Below, one piece after another: positions 20,001 through 26,735 of a stretch of DNA of 64,000 bases. Each line of letters starts with the position of its first letter. Position 1 is the first letter of the stretch. A program made the translations under genes and the position numbers. Origin of the DNA: UBA8389 sp942493385 (GTDB taxonomy: Bacteria > Bacteroidota > Bacteroidia > Bacteroidales > UBA1402); the NCBI GenBank assembly GCA_942493385.1, contig OW818699.1, positions 1,984,001 through 2,048,000 of the forward strand. The letters run 5' to 3'. The notes beneath the pieces are model-generated. The model ran no database searches. It was not told where the DNA came from and was given only the letters and a program-made list of their open reading frames with translations.

Positions 20001-20131
20001 TCACCATGACCAAATACCTTGGCTTGAGTCCTGAGTTCTCCTATTCCTACAGTGATGCCTTGCAAGGTATTGATTATGCCAAGGTGGCACAACCCAAGAC
20101 CGTCAAGATGGGTGTTAATTTGAAATTCTGA
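17006..20131 (+). CDS. SusC/RagA-family TonB-dependent transporter (second pair)
   Basis: 1041 residues with a signal peptide (ending SASAG), a regulatory-like domain at ~22-95 (LKGKVLSSDKKPVTDAVV...TDGSFVLENV), a plug at ~125-245 (IDKALQGEVAGLKV, FFSLRGSRSL, ITVLKGADASLYGSLGSNGV) and a beta barrel ending VKMGVNLKF. It is clearly divergent from the first SusC in this locus, including a less canonical plug (VLNGIPYMPNKNESQ), so it is not a recent copy and may take a different oligosaccharide. It is followed after 5 bp by its susD partner and preceded by two Fas1 lipoproteins. It acts in the outer membrane and is TonB energised. Confidence 0.92.
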   Translation: MKEMRIFWTALLLISTLSASAGTLKGKVLSSDKKPVTDAVVSFPGSKTVRTATDGSFVLENVKEDGVINVWADGFYSQSVALMGQMNTVVYMISLDKYKYNQTLVLPFRMEEGLSEGFSSSNLTKKDFVPGMLSIDKALQGEVAGLKVTNKSGMTGEGAFFSLRGSRSLVADNAPLIVLNGIPYMPNKNESQLINGYSRSIFQSFNLNDIQNITVLKGADASLYGSLGSNGVILIETDGATFDDMNTKISYYGQFGVNWNKSRIPLLNNQEYKSYLSDIGMTYYDNMETFFSNFPFLTDPNSNYAYLYTNKTDWQNEIYSNSMVTDHLFRVEGGDAIAKYDISLGYQQEDGTLKNTGTDRYHTQINSNVLVSKRFEIATTVGLAYLSGNYQEQGMLSATNPMLAAFQKAPLLSPYKSDLDGNKLKTYSNYYFGTSTNMDFASSNPVAMVNTLSAENRQYDVNAKVALTYKPNNDLTFNANIGLYYNYDQESMFIPGINNSEILPLYDQYGMATNTVRVGIAETFNVFYGLNAAYRKTIAEIHRFNLITGIQVMTTSQEFDAGSGRNTPNDFYQTLGDVNTIGRYFFGYIDAWTWMNAYAHADYTYNNLLKASLNVAVDGASSTGPDAARTGVFPSVGLTFMAKNTPMLSASSMVSKLNVRAEYGLSGNSRFSSNYGKYYYTSRPYQGISGIIRANVPNTKLKWEEDLNLNLGVDASLFHNLLDVSAGYYNTQASDVVMISPTSSIYGTGVYYSNDAAISSDGFELSLQVAPINIGGFSWILGGNIATLNNKVTSLGSIDETKITLSDGAELLTRVGENPYAFYGYQTDGVYSTTSEATSAGLKNRNGLAYQAGDVRYVNQNGDASITDADKVLLGSATPDYYGGFYSRFEYKGVALDFNFAYSVGNDAYNAVRRSLESVSDFSNQSKAVVRRWTMEGQVTDVPRAKWGDAIGNNNFSDRWIEDASYLKLRDVTLSYTFKKSLWDFFQSGTIYLTGQNLFTMTKYLGLSPEFSYSYSDALQGIDYAKVAQPKTVKMGVNLKF

Positions 20132-20136
20132 TTGAT

Positions 20137-21786
20137 ATGAAAACGATACTGAAAACTTTTCTCCTGGTTCTACTTGTAGCTGGAACCAGCAGTTGTAAAG
20201 ACTTCTTCAACCCTGAAACGGACGATGTGCTGTTGGGAAAAGATTATATTTCCGCACAAACCGAAATGTATACCGGTTACCTGGGTATCATCACCAAGAT
20301 GCAGGAAGTCGGCGACAAATCCATTTTCCTCACCGATACGCGAGGTGAATTATTGGAGCCTACTTCCAACACGCCTTCAGAACTCATCGCCATCTACAAT
20401 TATTCGGACGACACGACCAGCAACGGTTATGCAGACCCGGCAGGTTATTACGATGTGGTCATTGCCTGCAACGACTTTATGTCCAATATGAAACAATACC
20501 GTGAGGATTATACCGAATCGGTCAATGAGGAACATTACAGATGCCTTATCAGCTCTACGTTGCGCATAAAGACTTGGGCCTATCTCACCATCGGTAAGAT
20601 TTACGGCAAAGCCCTTTGGTTTGACGACCCAATGATCAAGATTCAGGATTTGAAAGACACGGCCAAATTTGAGCTGAGAGATCTGGACGGCATCGTAACT
20701 GGTTGCAAGTCCTTGTTGACGGATGGTTTTGACGGAGTGGACGGTACATTGACTTTTTCATGGTACCAATGGTTGGATCCGGAAACGGCACTGGCAGACA
20801 GCAAATACCGTTTCTGGGATTACATGACGCCGGATTATGCCGGACTCATGGCCGAACTCTGTTTGTGGTCGGGCGATTATCAAACAGCTGCTACGTTGAT
20901 GTTTGCAGCGCTGAACGAAAAGATATCATCCTCCACATCGGATGCGACACCTTGGATTCGTAACGTCACGCTGAACGGAAACTATCAAACCATCTGGAAT
21001 TACTCGAGTCCTTATGCACGTGAGGCGGTGAGCGCCATCATCTACAGTTATGCCAACAACCAGACCAACAGCTTGTTGAAGCACTTTGGGACGGCATATC
21101 CCAATCAATACCTGTTGCGTCCATCTCAAGTTGGCCGTGACCGTTTCAGCGACCCTGTTTTCAACCCAAAAGGTTCGGGTGGAGAAACACGAATGGGGGT
21201 GACCTTCAAGTTGGATTCTGAAGGAAGGTATTACATCTCGAAATTCCGCCCGAACAGTTCGGTACGTACGTATCCCTATCAGGACGATGTGCACATTTAC
21301 ATTTACCGTGCATCGGAATATCATTTCATGTTGGCCGAAGCCTTGAACAATCTAGGCCGTCTGGAAGAAGCCGCTGCAGTGATCAACGGTGGTGTGGGTG
21401 GCCGATTCCCCAACGGTGGTGTCACCTGGGCTGGTTTTACCAACGACTGGACAGGATCCACGGCACTTGGAACCCGGAAGTATTACAATGTCGGCATCCG
21501 TGGTACCTTCCAACTGGCAAACCGTCCCTTTACAACCGCTGCTTCCGTCGAAGGAATGGCAGCCGCCAAAAAATTCAATGATATGGCGATGATGGATGAA
21601 ATGCTGCTTGAGTTTCCCTGCGAAGGTAAGATTTACCCTGCTATGATCCGTGTGGCCAGACGTTGGAACGATTACAACATCATTGCCGATCGGGTATGTC
21701 CGAAATATGGCGACAAATCGGAAGAAATTAGAGCCAAAATTTTAAACGGCGGGTATTTCGTGCCTTGGGATTTGCAGGTAAAATGA
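20137..21786 (+). CDS. SusD/RagB-family surface glycan-binding lipoprotein (second pair)
   Basis: 549 residues. Signal peptide and lipobox AGTSSC (Cys20), then KDFFNPETDD, an acidic stretch after Cys compatible with surface export in Bacteroidota. SusD-type helical repeats and a C-terminal MLLEFPCEGKIYPAMIRVARRW segment replace the usual ERxxEFxGEGxRWxDLxR motif, making this a divergent member. Its stop codon overlaps the start of the GH105 gene (ATGA), so enzyme and binding protein are translationally coupled. It partners with the SusC just upstream. Confidence is high for the family and low for the ligand. Confidence 0.87.
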   Translation: MKTILKTFLLVLLVAGTSSCKDFFNPETDDVLLGKDYISAQTEMYTGYLGIITKMQEVGDKSIFLTDTRGELLEPTSNTPSELIAIYNYSDDTTSNGYADPAGYYDVVIACNDFMSNMKQYREDYTESVNEEHYRCLISSTLRIKTWAYLTIGKIYGKALWFDDPMIKIQDLKDTAKFELRDLDGIVTGCKSLLTDGFDGVDGTLTFSWYQWLDPETALADSKYRFWDYMTPDYAGLMAELCLWSGDYQTAATLMFAALNEKISSSTSDATPWIRNVTLNGNYQTIWNYSSPYAREAVSAIIYSYANNQTNSLLKHFGTAYPNQYLLRPSQVGRDRFSDPVFNPKGSGGETRMGVTFKLDSEGRYYISKFRPNSSVRTYPYQDDVHIYIYRASEYHFMLAEALNNLGRLEEAAAVINGGVGGRFPNGGVTWAGFTNDWTGSTALGTRKYYNVGIRGTFQLANRPFTTAASVEGMAAAKKFNDMAMMDEMLLEFPCEGKIYPAMIRVARRWNDYNIIADRVCPKYGDKSEEIRAKILNGGYFVPWDLQVK

Positions 21787-22940
21787 AACGAGCACTAATT
21801 TTCCTTTGCCTTTTTCTAATAGGCTTTCCGCTTTCCGCAACCAAATGGTCCCAAAAAATGGCCGACTCCGAAATGAAACGATTTCCGGAGCTTTGGCAGT
21901 ACGATTATGGAAAACGACTGTATTTTGGCTATACCCAAGGATTGGGCGGTTTGTCGTTCGAGAAAATGTACAATGCTACTGGTGAGCAGAAGTATTGGGA
22001 TTATGTCTATAAATGGGCAGACACCATCATCGGCAAGGATGGTTCCATCTGGTTGTACAAGCGCTCGGATTACAACCTGGATTTCATCAATGCAGGGAAA
22101 ACCTTGTTTCAGCTTTTTTCTAAAACCGGGGAGTTGCGTTTTCGCATGGCAATGGATACCCTGTTGCAACAGTTTGAGGGGCATCCTAGGACGGCTGACG
22201 GTGGTTTCTGGCATAAGAAGATCTACACGCACCAAATGTGGTTGGACGGCCTTTATATGGCTTCCCCCTTCCTTTCTCAATACGGTTTGATGTTCAATAA
22301 GCCCGAATACATCGATCAAGCTGTTTATCAATTGATCACAGTGGCAAAGCATACCTACGACGCCAAAGCAGGTCTTTACAAGCACGCTTGGGATGAAAGT
22401 CGCAGTCAGAAATGGGCGGACCCTGTAACCGGACAATCGCCCAACTTCTGGGGCCGCAGCATCGGCTGGTACGCGCTTGCATTGGTGGACAACCTGGATT
22501 TTATCCCCGTCAATCATCCACAACGTCCTGAAGTACTTGCAATTGTAAAAACGCTGGCTGATGGAATGAAGCGGTATCAAGATCCAAAAACCGGTCTTTG
22601 GTACCAAGTGGTGAATAAGGGCGATATGAAAGGGAACTACTTGGAAGGCTCTGTTTCCAGCATGATGACGTATTTTTACGCCAAAGCAGTCAACAAAGGG
22701 TATTTGCCTTTGAGCTACAAAAAAGTGGCCTTGAAGTCGTTCAATGGCATTCTCAAAAACTTGATTAAAAAGAATCCCGACGGAACCATCTCCATCACCC
22801 ATTGCTGTGCGGTAGCCGGTTTGGGAGGCAATCCCTACCGCGATGGTTCGTACGAATACTACATTGGGGAAACTGTTCGGGACAACGACGGCAAAGCTAC
22901 AGGTGTTTTTATACAGGCCTGTTTGGAGTTGAATAAATAG
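21783..22940 (+). CDS. GH105 unsaturated glycuronyl hydrolase (YteR/RhiN type)
   Basis: The start at MKRALIFLCL overlaps the susD stop and gives a signal peptide (ending LSA), so the enzyme is exported, probably to the periplasm. 385 residues is normal for GH105. Family signatures seen: THQMWLDGLYMASPF with the candidate catalytic Asp155, NFWGRSIGWYALALVD and CCAVAGLGG...YRDGSYEYY. GH105 enzymes hydrate the 4,5-unsaturated uronic acid left at the non-reducing end of oligosaccharides by polysaccharide lyases, releasing a keto-uronate. This is the strongest clue to the locus substrate: a lyase-cleaved uronic acid glycan such as rhamnogalacturonan. No lyase is visible in the window, so it may lie upstream or be supplied elsewhere. 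Followed by a hairpin terminator. Confidence 0.88.
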   Translation: MKRALIFLCLFLIGFPLSATKWSQKMADSEMKRFPELWQYDYGKRLYFGYTQGLGGLSFEKMYNATGEQKYWDYVYKWADTIIGKDGSIWLYKRSDYNLDFINAGKTLFQLFSKTGELRFRMAMDTLLQQFEGHPRTADGGFWHKKIYTHQMWLDGLYMASPFLSQYGLMFNKPEYIDQAVYQLITVAKHTYDAKAGLYKHAWDESRSQKWADPVTGQSPNFWGRSIGWYALALVDNLDFIPVNHPQRPEVLAIVKTLADGMKRYQDPKTGLWYQVVNKGDMKGNYLEGSVSSMMTYFYAKAVNKGYLPLSYKKVALKSFNGILKNLIKKNPDGTISITHCCAVAGLGGNPYRDGSYEYYIGETVRDNDGKATGVFIQACLELNK

Positions 22941-22968
22941 TTGATTTGCACCGTTATGGTGATACTAA

Positions 22969-23001
22969 AAAACCGTCCTTTCAGATCGTGGGGACGGTTT
23001 T
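22969..23001 (+). terminator. Rho-independent terminator of the Fas1/Sus/GH105 run
   Basis: The 10-bp stem AAAACCGTCC / GGACGGTTTT is followed by TGTTTTT on the + strand; the mirror side has an A-run, so it may also stop transcription from the opposite gene. Its right arm lies inside the last codons of the convergent wecA-like gene. Confidence 0.75.
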
Positions 23002-24042
23002 GTTTTTCTTGACAAACAAGTAAACCACGGTTGTTTCAAATGCCGCAGCCAGCAAAATGACAATGATTGAGCTGTAAATGCCTTTCATGAACCCTGTTAG
23101 CAAAGCGACAGCAACCATGGTCAAATTAAAACCGACCAACGTCAGTGTAACTGCTTTCTGGCTCAGTCCAAGTCCAAGTAATCGGTGGTGGGTATGCCGT
23201 TTGTCGGCATTGAACGGAGAGAGCTTTAGGTATGTGCGTATTCCGATGACGGTGATCATGTCCATGATGGGAACGATCAAAAGGGCCAATGCGAGGGTGG
23301 TGGGGTTCTTGACTGTAATCAAACCGAGCCTGAGTGGCTCCATATTGCTGAGTTTGATGGCAAATACGGCGATAAAGACCCCAAGCAACATCGAACCAAT
23401 GTCACCCATGAATATTTTGGCAGGATTCCAGTTGAAAAGCAAGAAACCAAGGGTGCTTCCTGCTAACGCCAAGGACATGAAAGCGTAGGAATTTTCTCCG
23501 TATTGATAAAAAACGCCACCGAATATCATAAAGATGCAGAAGGCAATGGAAGCGGCCAATCCATCGATTCCGTCAATGAAATTCATGGCATTTATGATGG
23601 CAACGATGAAAACCATCGTAAGGATCATGTTGGCGATTACTGCCCATATACCGTCAGAACCAAAGAACGGAATGTGGTAAAAATAAACCTGACCTACCAG
23701 TACGATGATAAAGGCAATGAGAAACTGGAAAAACAGACGCAGTATAGGCGCAGTGGAAATCAAATCGTCTTTCAGTGCTACGAAGAAAAGCAATACGGAA
23801 GCTGCGCAGAGGGCGCTCAGTTCGACAGAGTCGCATAAAACCCTGAACATCAAGGTGCTGAAATAGAATCCAAGAAAAATGGCTACACCACCCAGATTCG
23901 GTATGCTTTTGGTATGGATTTTCCGTTTTTCGGATGGCTTATCAAACAATGATTTCTCGTTGGCTACTTTGATGATACTGGGAACCGACACCAGAGAAAC
24001 AATGAATGAAGTCAGGAAAACGAGTAGAGGTGTATACTGCAT
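22981..24042 (-). CDS. wecA: WecA/TagO-type undecaprenyl-phosphate glycosyl-1-phosphate transferase
   Basis: 353-residue polytopic membrane protein (about ten hydrophobic segments) of the MraY/WecA family. Visible motifs: VALKDDLIST (Asp pair), NAMNFIDGIDGLAAS, NWNPAKIFMGDIGSMLLG and HTHHRLLGLGLS. The last fits the WecA/TagO branch rather than MraY. The enzyme transfers a HexNAc-1-phosphate from UDP-sugar to undecaprenyl phosphate at the inner membrane, starting O-antigen or other surface glycan synthesis. In T9SS-bearing Bacteroidota such lipid-linked glycans can feed the LPS to which T9SS cargo is attached; that link is inference here. It is convergent with GH105 and 71 bp downstream of a same-strand Fas1 gene. 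The donor sugar is not determinable from sequence. Confidence 0.85.
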   Translation of the reverse strand: MQYTPLLVFLTSFIVSLVSVPSIIKVANEKSLFDKPSEKRKIHTKSIPNLGGVAIFLGFYFSTLMFRVLCDSVELSALCAASVLLFFVALKDDLISTAPILRLFFQFLIAFIIVLVGQVYFYHIPFFGSDGIWAVIANMILTMVFIVAIINAMNFIDGIDGLAASIAFCIFMIFGGVFYQYGENSYAFMSLALAGSTLGFLLFNWNPAKIFMGDIGSMLLGVFIAVFAIKLSNMEPLRLGLITVKNPTTLALALLIVPIMDMITVIGIRTYLKLSPFNADKRHTHHRLLGLGLSQKAVTLTLVGFNLTMVAVALLTGFMKGIYSSIIVILLAAAFETTVVYLFVKKNKTVPTI

Positions 24043-24113
24043 AGCGTTCCGTTAAGATTTATAAATAAAACTCAACAGATTGCTATTTATTGTATGGGAG
24101 AACGATATTTTTT

Positions 24114-26003
24114 TCAATTGATATCTTCCTTCTCCAGAATGTTGGTGGGAACAAATTCGAGGAAGTCAATTTGGAACTGTCCACCGCTCAAACCCTTGAC
24201 CATGATCTGGTGGGTTCCATCTTTTGGGAAGGTGTAGATGCCTAGGATTTTACGTAGATTGCTGCCGTTGTATCTGGCACTGCTACCGGCGTACCAGGAC
24301 TCCACCACAGCCTTGAAACTGTTCGGCCCTTTCATGTAGCCACGGTTGCGCATCATTTTGTCATTCTGGAACCCGAGCATATCGTCAGCGTCCGTTCCTG
24401 GAGTGATATAACCGATCTGTGTATTGGATCCCAGCGTATTCAAGTTCACCGGCACCCCTGACGGAACCCCGTCCACATAAAATTGAGCGACGCCGCGTCT
24501 GCCATTGGATTGGTAACCAAATCGAACTTCGTAGGTTCCGGCGGGTACTGGGGGTGTCGTGACCGTAAAATCATAGAGTTTGCCGTTTTGTACCACCAGA
24601 AAGACTTCATCGCCTTCGTAATTCATCAATTTGTCATGTGCGTTCGAATAGCATACGACGGTCTGTTCCGTGCATTGCAATTTGTCAAGATAGCCTTTGG
24701 GCAAAGCGTTTCGATACAGCAAAGCGCCATTGTCGCTTGGTCTGCCACGCATGTTGTTGTTGGTCAGCTCTGGAAAAATGCTGGCGAAATCGAAACGCAA
24801 CCTCTTGGAACACATTTCTCCGTAAACATCGGCGTTATAGGTCAACATGTCATCTAGTTCGTGGTAATACCCATTTACCGACTGATTGTCATAATTGCTC
24901 GAAACAATACCGATGTATTTGCCTGTCTCACTGTTGGTGTTGAATCGGTTCCCGGTTTGAGAAATGCGGTCGAATTTTACTTCCAACAACGTGTTCGGAC
25001 ACATGGTTTCGATGTATTCATACAAATCGACCACTTTGGACATGTGAGCCGTGTAATAATCATTAATAAACTTCGTGTAGCTTATTTGCTTGTCAATGAG
25101 GTGATAAGCGATAAAGCGATTCAAACTGTTCGAACGGTTGGTGATGTCCTCAATGCTTGCATCGGCAGGATAGACCTCGTCATAGATGCTTTTTGCGTAT
25201 TGTTTCATGCTGTTGAGGTCGGTAATGCCGTGTTCCCTCATGGTCTTGTCACTTTCCATCAACAGGGTATAGCCATATTTGCGGGAAGTCGGGGCATGGC
25301 GTTCACTGGCAATGGTCGTGTTGACTGCTGCCTCCAGCTCAGCAATCTGACCAATGGTCAGACTGTAGCTTTCATCAATGGTGCGAAGCAAGGAGTCGAC
25401 CAGTCCGGTTGCTTCCAATGCCCTGTAAAACAGGCTGAATGTCGAATCTTTTGAAATCACGGCTACAATTCCGTCGCGTACCGGATCCAGGTTTTTGTCG
25501 ATGGCGTGTATCACACCGTTGTGCACCAAAATGTCTTTTTGAATGATTTTGGAATCTTTATTGACGTACGTTCCGGTATCATGAAAGGAGATCAACAAGG
25601 AACGATCGCTCATGGAAAGCGCTGGCAGGACACCTTTGCGGAAATCGACGGCAAAAAGGGTCGTTCCATTGATGATGTGATCGAAAGCCATTTGTTTCAG
25701 GCTGTCGGGTGTAAAATCCTCGAGCGCATTTTTTCCCTTGAATTTGTAAAACGTACGCATGGCCTTGTTGGTGGGGGCAAAGCAGGTGTAGGAACCATAG
25801 GAGTTTACCAAACCCTTGATCTTGGTCATCTCTATCAATTTGGCGAATTCCGAGAATGTGGTATCCGATTCAAGATACTGCCCCAACAATTTTTCTTTGA
25901 AGGTATACAGGTTTCCACCCACATCATCCGAGTTGCAGGAGGTCAACAAACCGATGCAAAGCAGGCTAAAAAAGGTGGATTTAAGTACGATTCGTTTTAA
26001 CAT
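24114..26003 (-). CDS. Fas1-domain lipoprotein with C-terminal beta-sandwich
   Basis: 629 residues; lipobox GLLTSC (Cys23) followed by NSDDVGG, an acidic context compatible with surface export. Two Fas1-like modules are visible: the first with YTCFAPTNKAMRTF (~residue 75) and the motif KDILVHNGVIHAIDKNLDP, the second around YTLLMESDKTMREHGI (~245). The C-terminal ~140 residues (PPVPAGTYEVRFGYQSNGRRG, AQFYVDGVPSG, HQIMVKGLSGGQFQIDFLEF) form a probable carbohydrate-binding beta-sandwich like those in the Fas1 genes of the Sus locus. It is the fourth Fas1 lipoprotein within 20 kb but lies on the opposite strand outside the operon. Possible roles are adhesion or glycan binding; unproven. Confidence 0.75.
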   Translation of the reverse strand: MLKRIVLKSTFFSLLCIGLLTSCNSDDVGGNLYTFKEKLLGQYLESDTTFSEFAKLIEMTKIKGLVNSYGSYTCFAPTNKAMRTFYKFKGKNALEDFTPDSLKQMAFDHIINGTTLFAVDFRKGVLPALSMSDRSLLISFHDTGTYVNKDSKIIQKDILVHNGVIHAIDKNLDPVRDGIVAVISKDSTFSLFYRALEATGLVDSLLRTIDESYSLTIGQIAELEAAVNTTIASERHAPTSRKYGYTLLMESDKTMREHGITDLNSMKQYAKSIYDEVYPADASIEDITNRSNSLNRFIAYHLIDKQISYTKFINDYYTAHMSKVVDLYEYIETMCPNTLLEVKFDRISQTGNRFNTNSETGKYIGIVSSNYDNQSVNGYYHELDDMLTYNADVYGEMCSKRLRFDFASIFPELTNNNMRGRPSDNGALLYRNALPKGYLDKLQCTEQTVVCYSNAHDKLMNYEGDEVFLVVQNGKLYDFTVTTPPVPAGTYEVRFGYQSNGRRGVAQFYVDGVPSGVPVNLNTLGSNTQIGYITPGTDADDMLGFQNDKMMRNRGYMKGPNSFKAVVESWYAGSSARYNGSNLRKILGIYTFPKDGTHQIMVKGLSGGQFQIDFLEFVPTNILEKEDIN

Positions 26004-26007
26004 TCAA

Positions 26008-26015
26008 CAAATGTA
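26008..26015 (-). promoter_or_regulatory. Candidate -7 element (TACATTTG) very close to the start codon
   Basis: It matches TAnnTTTG on the minus strand. Its last G is only 4 nt before the Fas1 ATG, so the transcript would be leaderless or nearly so if this element is used. No clear -33 TTG was found. Confidence 0.4.
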
Positions 26016-26139
26016 GATAGTTTTGCATGGATTTAGGATTGAATAACATTCATTTTGGAAGAATATCTTGTCAAAAAACATACTTTTTTCCTTCATGATA
26101 CGTTCTATCTATGCCGTTGTTGGCTTTAAATCCTAAATA

Positions 26140-26730
26140 ATGATCGAATTTATAAAAGGCGAGGTGGAAACGCTGACGCCGACAAGTGTGATCCTTGAAA
26201 ACCAAGGGCTGGGTTATTACATCAACATCAGCCTGAATACGTTTGAAAACCTTCAATCGCAGACCAGCTGTAAGCTCTTTATCCACGAAGCAATTCGGGA
26301 AGATGCCTACATCCTTTTCGGGTTCTCCACCAAGGAGGAACGCGCCACGTTTCAGCAATTGATCGGCGTATCAGGCGTGGGAGCGAACACCGCCCGCATG
26401 ATATTGTCATCACTGTCCGTGCCTGAACTGGAAGCCTGCATTCTCGGCGAACACGTGGATGTGCTCAAAAGTGTCAAGGGCATTGGTTTGAAGACCGCCC
26501 AGCGCATCATTGTCGATTTGAAGGATAAAATTGGCAAAAATGCCACTGACAATGTGCTATCAAGTTTGCATTCCTCCGCAAACAGCACCGTTCGGGACGA
26601 AGCCGTATCCGCACTTCAGATGCTTGGTTTCAATCCGTCTGCATCGGCCAAGGTAGTGGTTCAAATCCTGAAGGATTCACCTGCACTGCCTGTTGAACAA
26701 GTGATCAAGGCTTCTTTGAAAATGTTGTAA
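26140..26730 (+). CDS. ruvA: Holliday junction branch-migration protein RuvA
   Basis: 196 residues, the normal length. The N-terminal OB-fold domain (MIEFIKGEVETLTPTSVILE) is followed by two helix-hairpin-helix motifs (QLIGVSGVGANTARMIL and LKSVKGIGLKTAQRIIVDL) and a C-terminal domain III (residues ~148-196) that contacts RuvB. RuvA tetramers bind four-way DNA junctions and load the RuvB motor during recombinational repair. No ruvB or ruvC is adjacent; scattering of ruv genes is common in this phylum. Its stop is 5 bp before the sprA start, so the two genes are probably co-transcribed although functionally unrelated. Confidence 0.96.
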   Translation: MIEFIKGEVETLTPTSVILENQGLGYYINISLNTFENLQSQTSCKLFIHEAIREDAYILFGFSTKEERATFQQLIGVSGVGANTARMILSSLSVPELEACILGEHVDVLKSVKGIGLKTAQRIIVDLKDKIGKNATDNVLSSLHSSANSTVRDEAVSALQMLGFNPSASAKVVVQILKDSPALPVEQVIKASLKML

Positions 26731-26735
26731 ACACG

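Noticed and set aside
21816..22802. Minus-strand open frame (about 328 codons) opposite GH105
   Set aside because: GH105 catalytic motifs on the + strand are clear; this is a reverse-frame shadow.
22981..24042. MraY (peptidoglycan) assignment
   Set aside because: No mur genes nearby and the HTHHRLLGLGLS and GDIGS context fits the WecA/TagO branch; MraY cannot be fully excluded.
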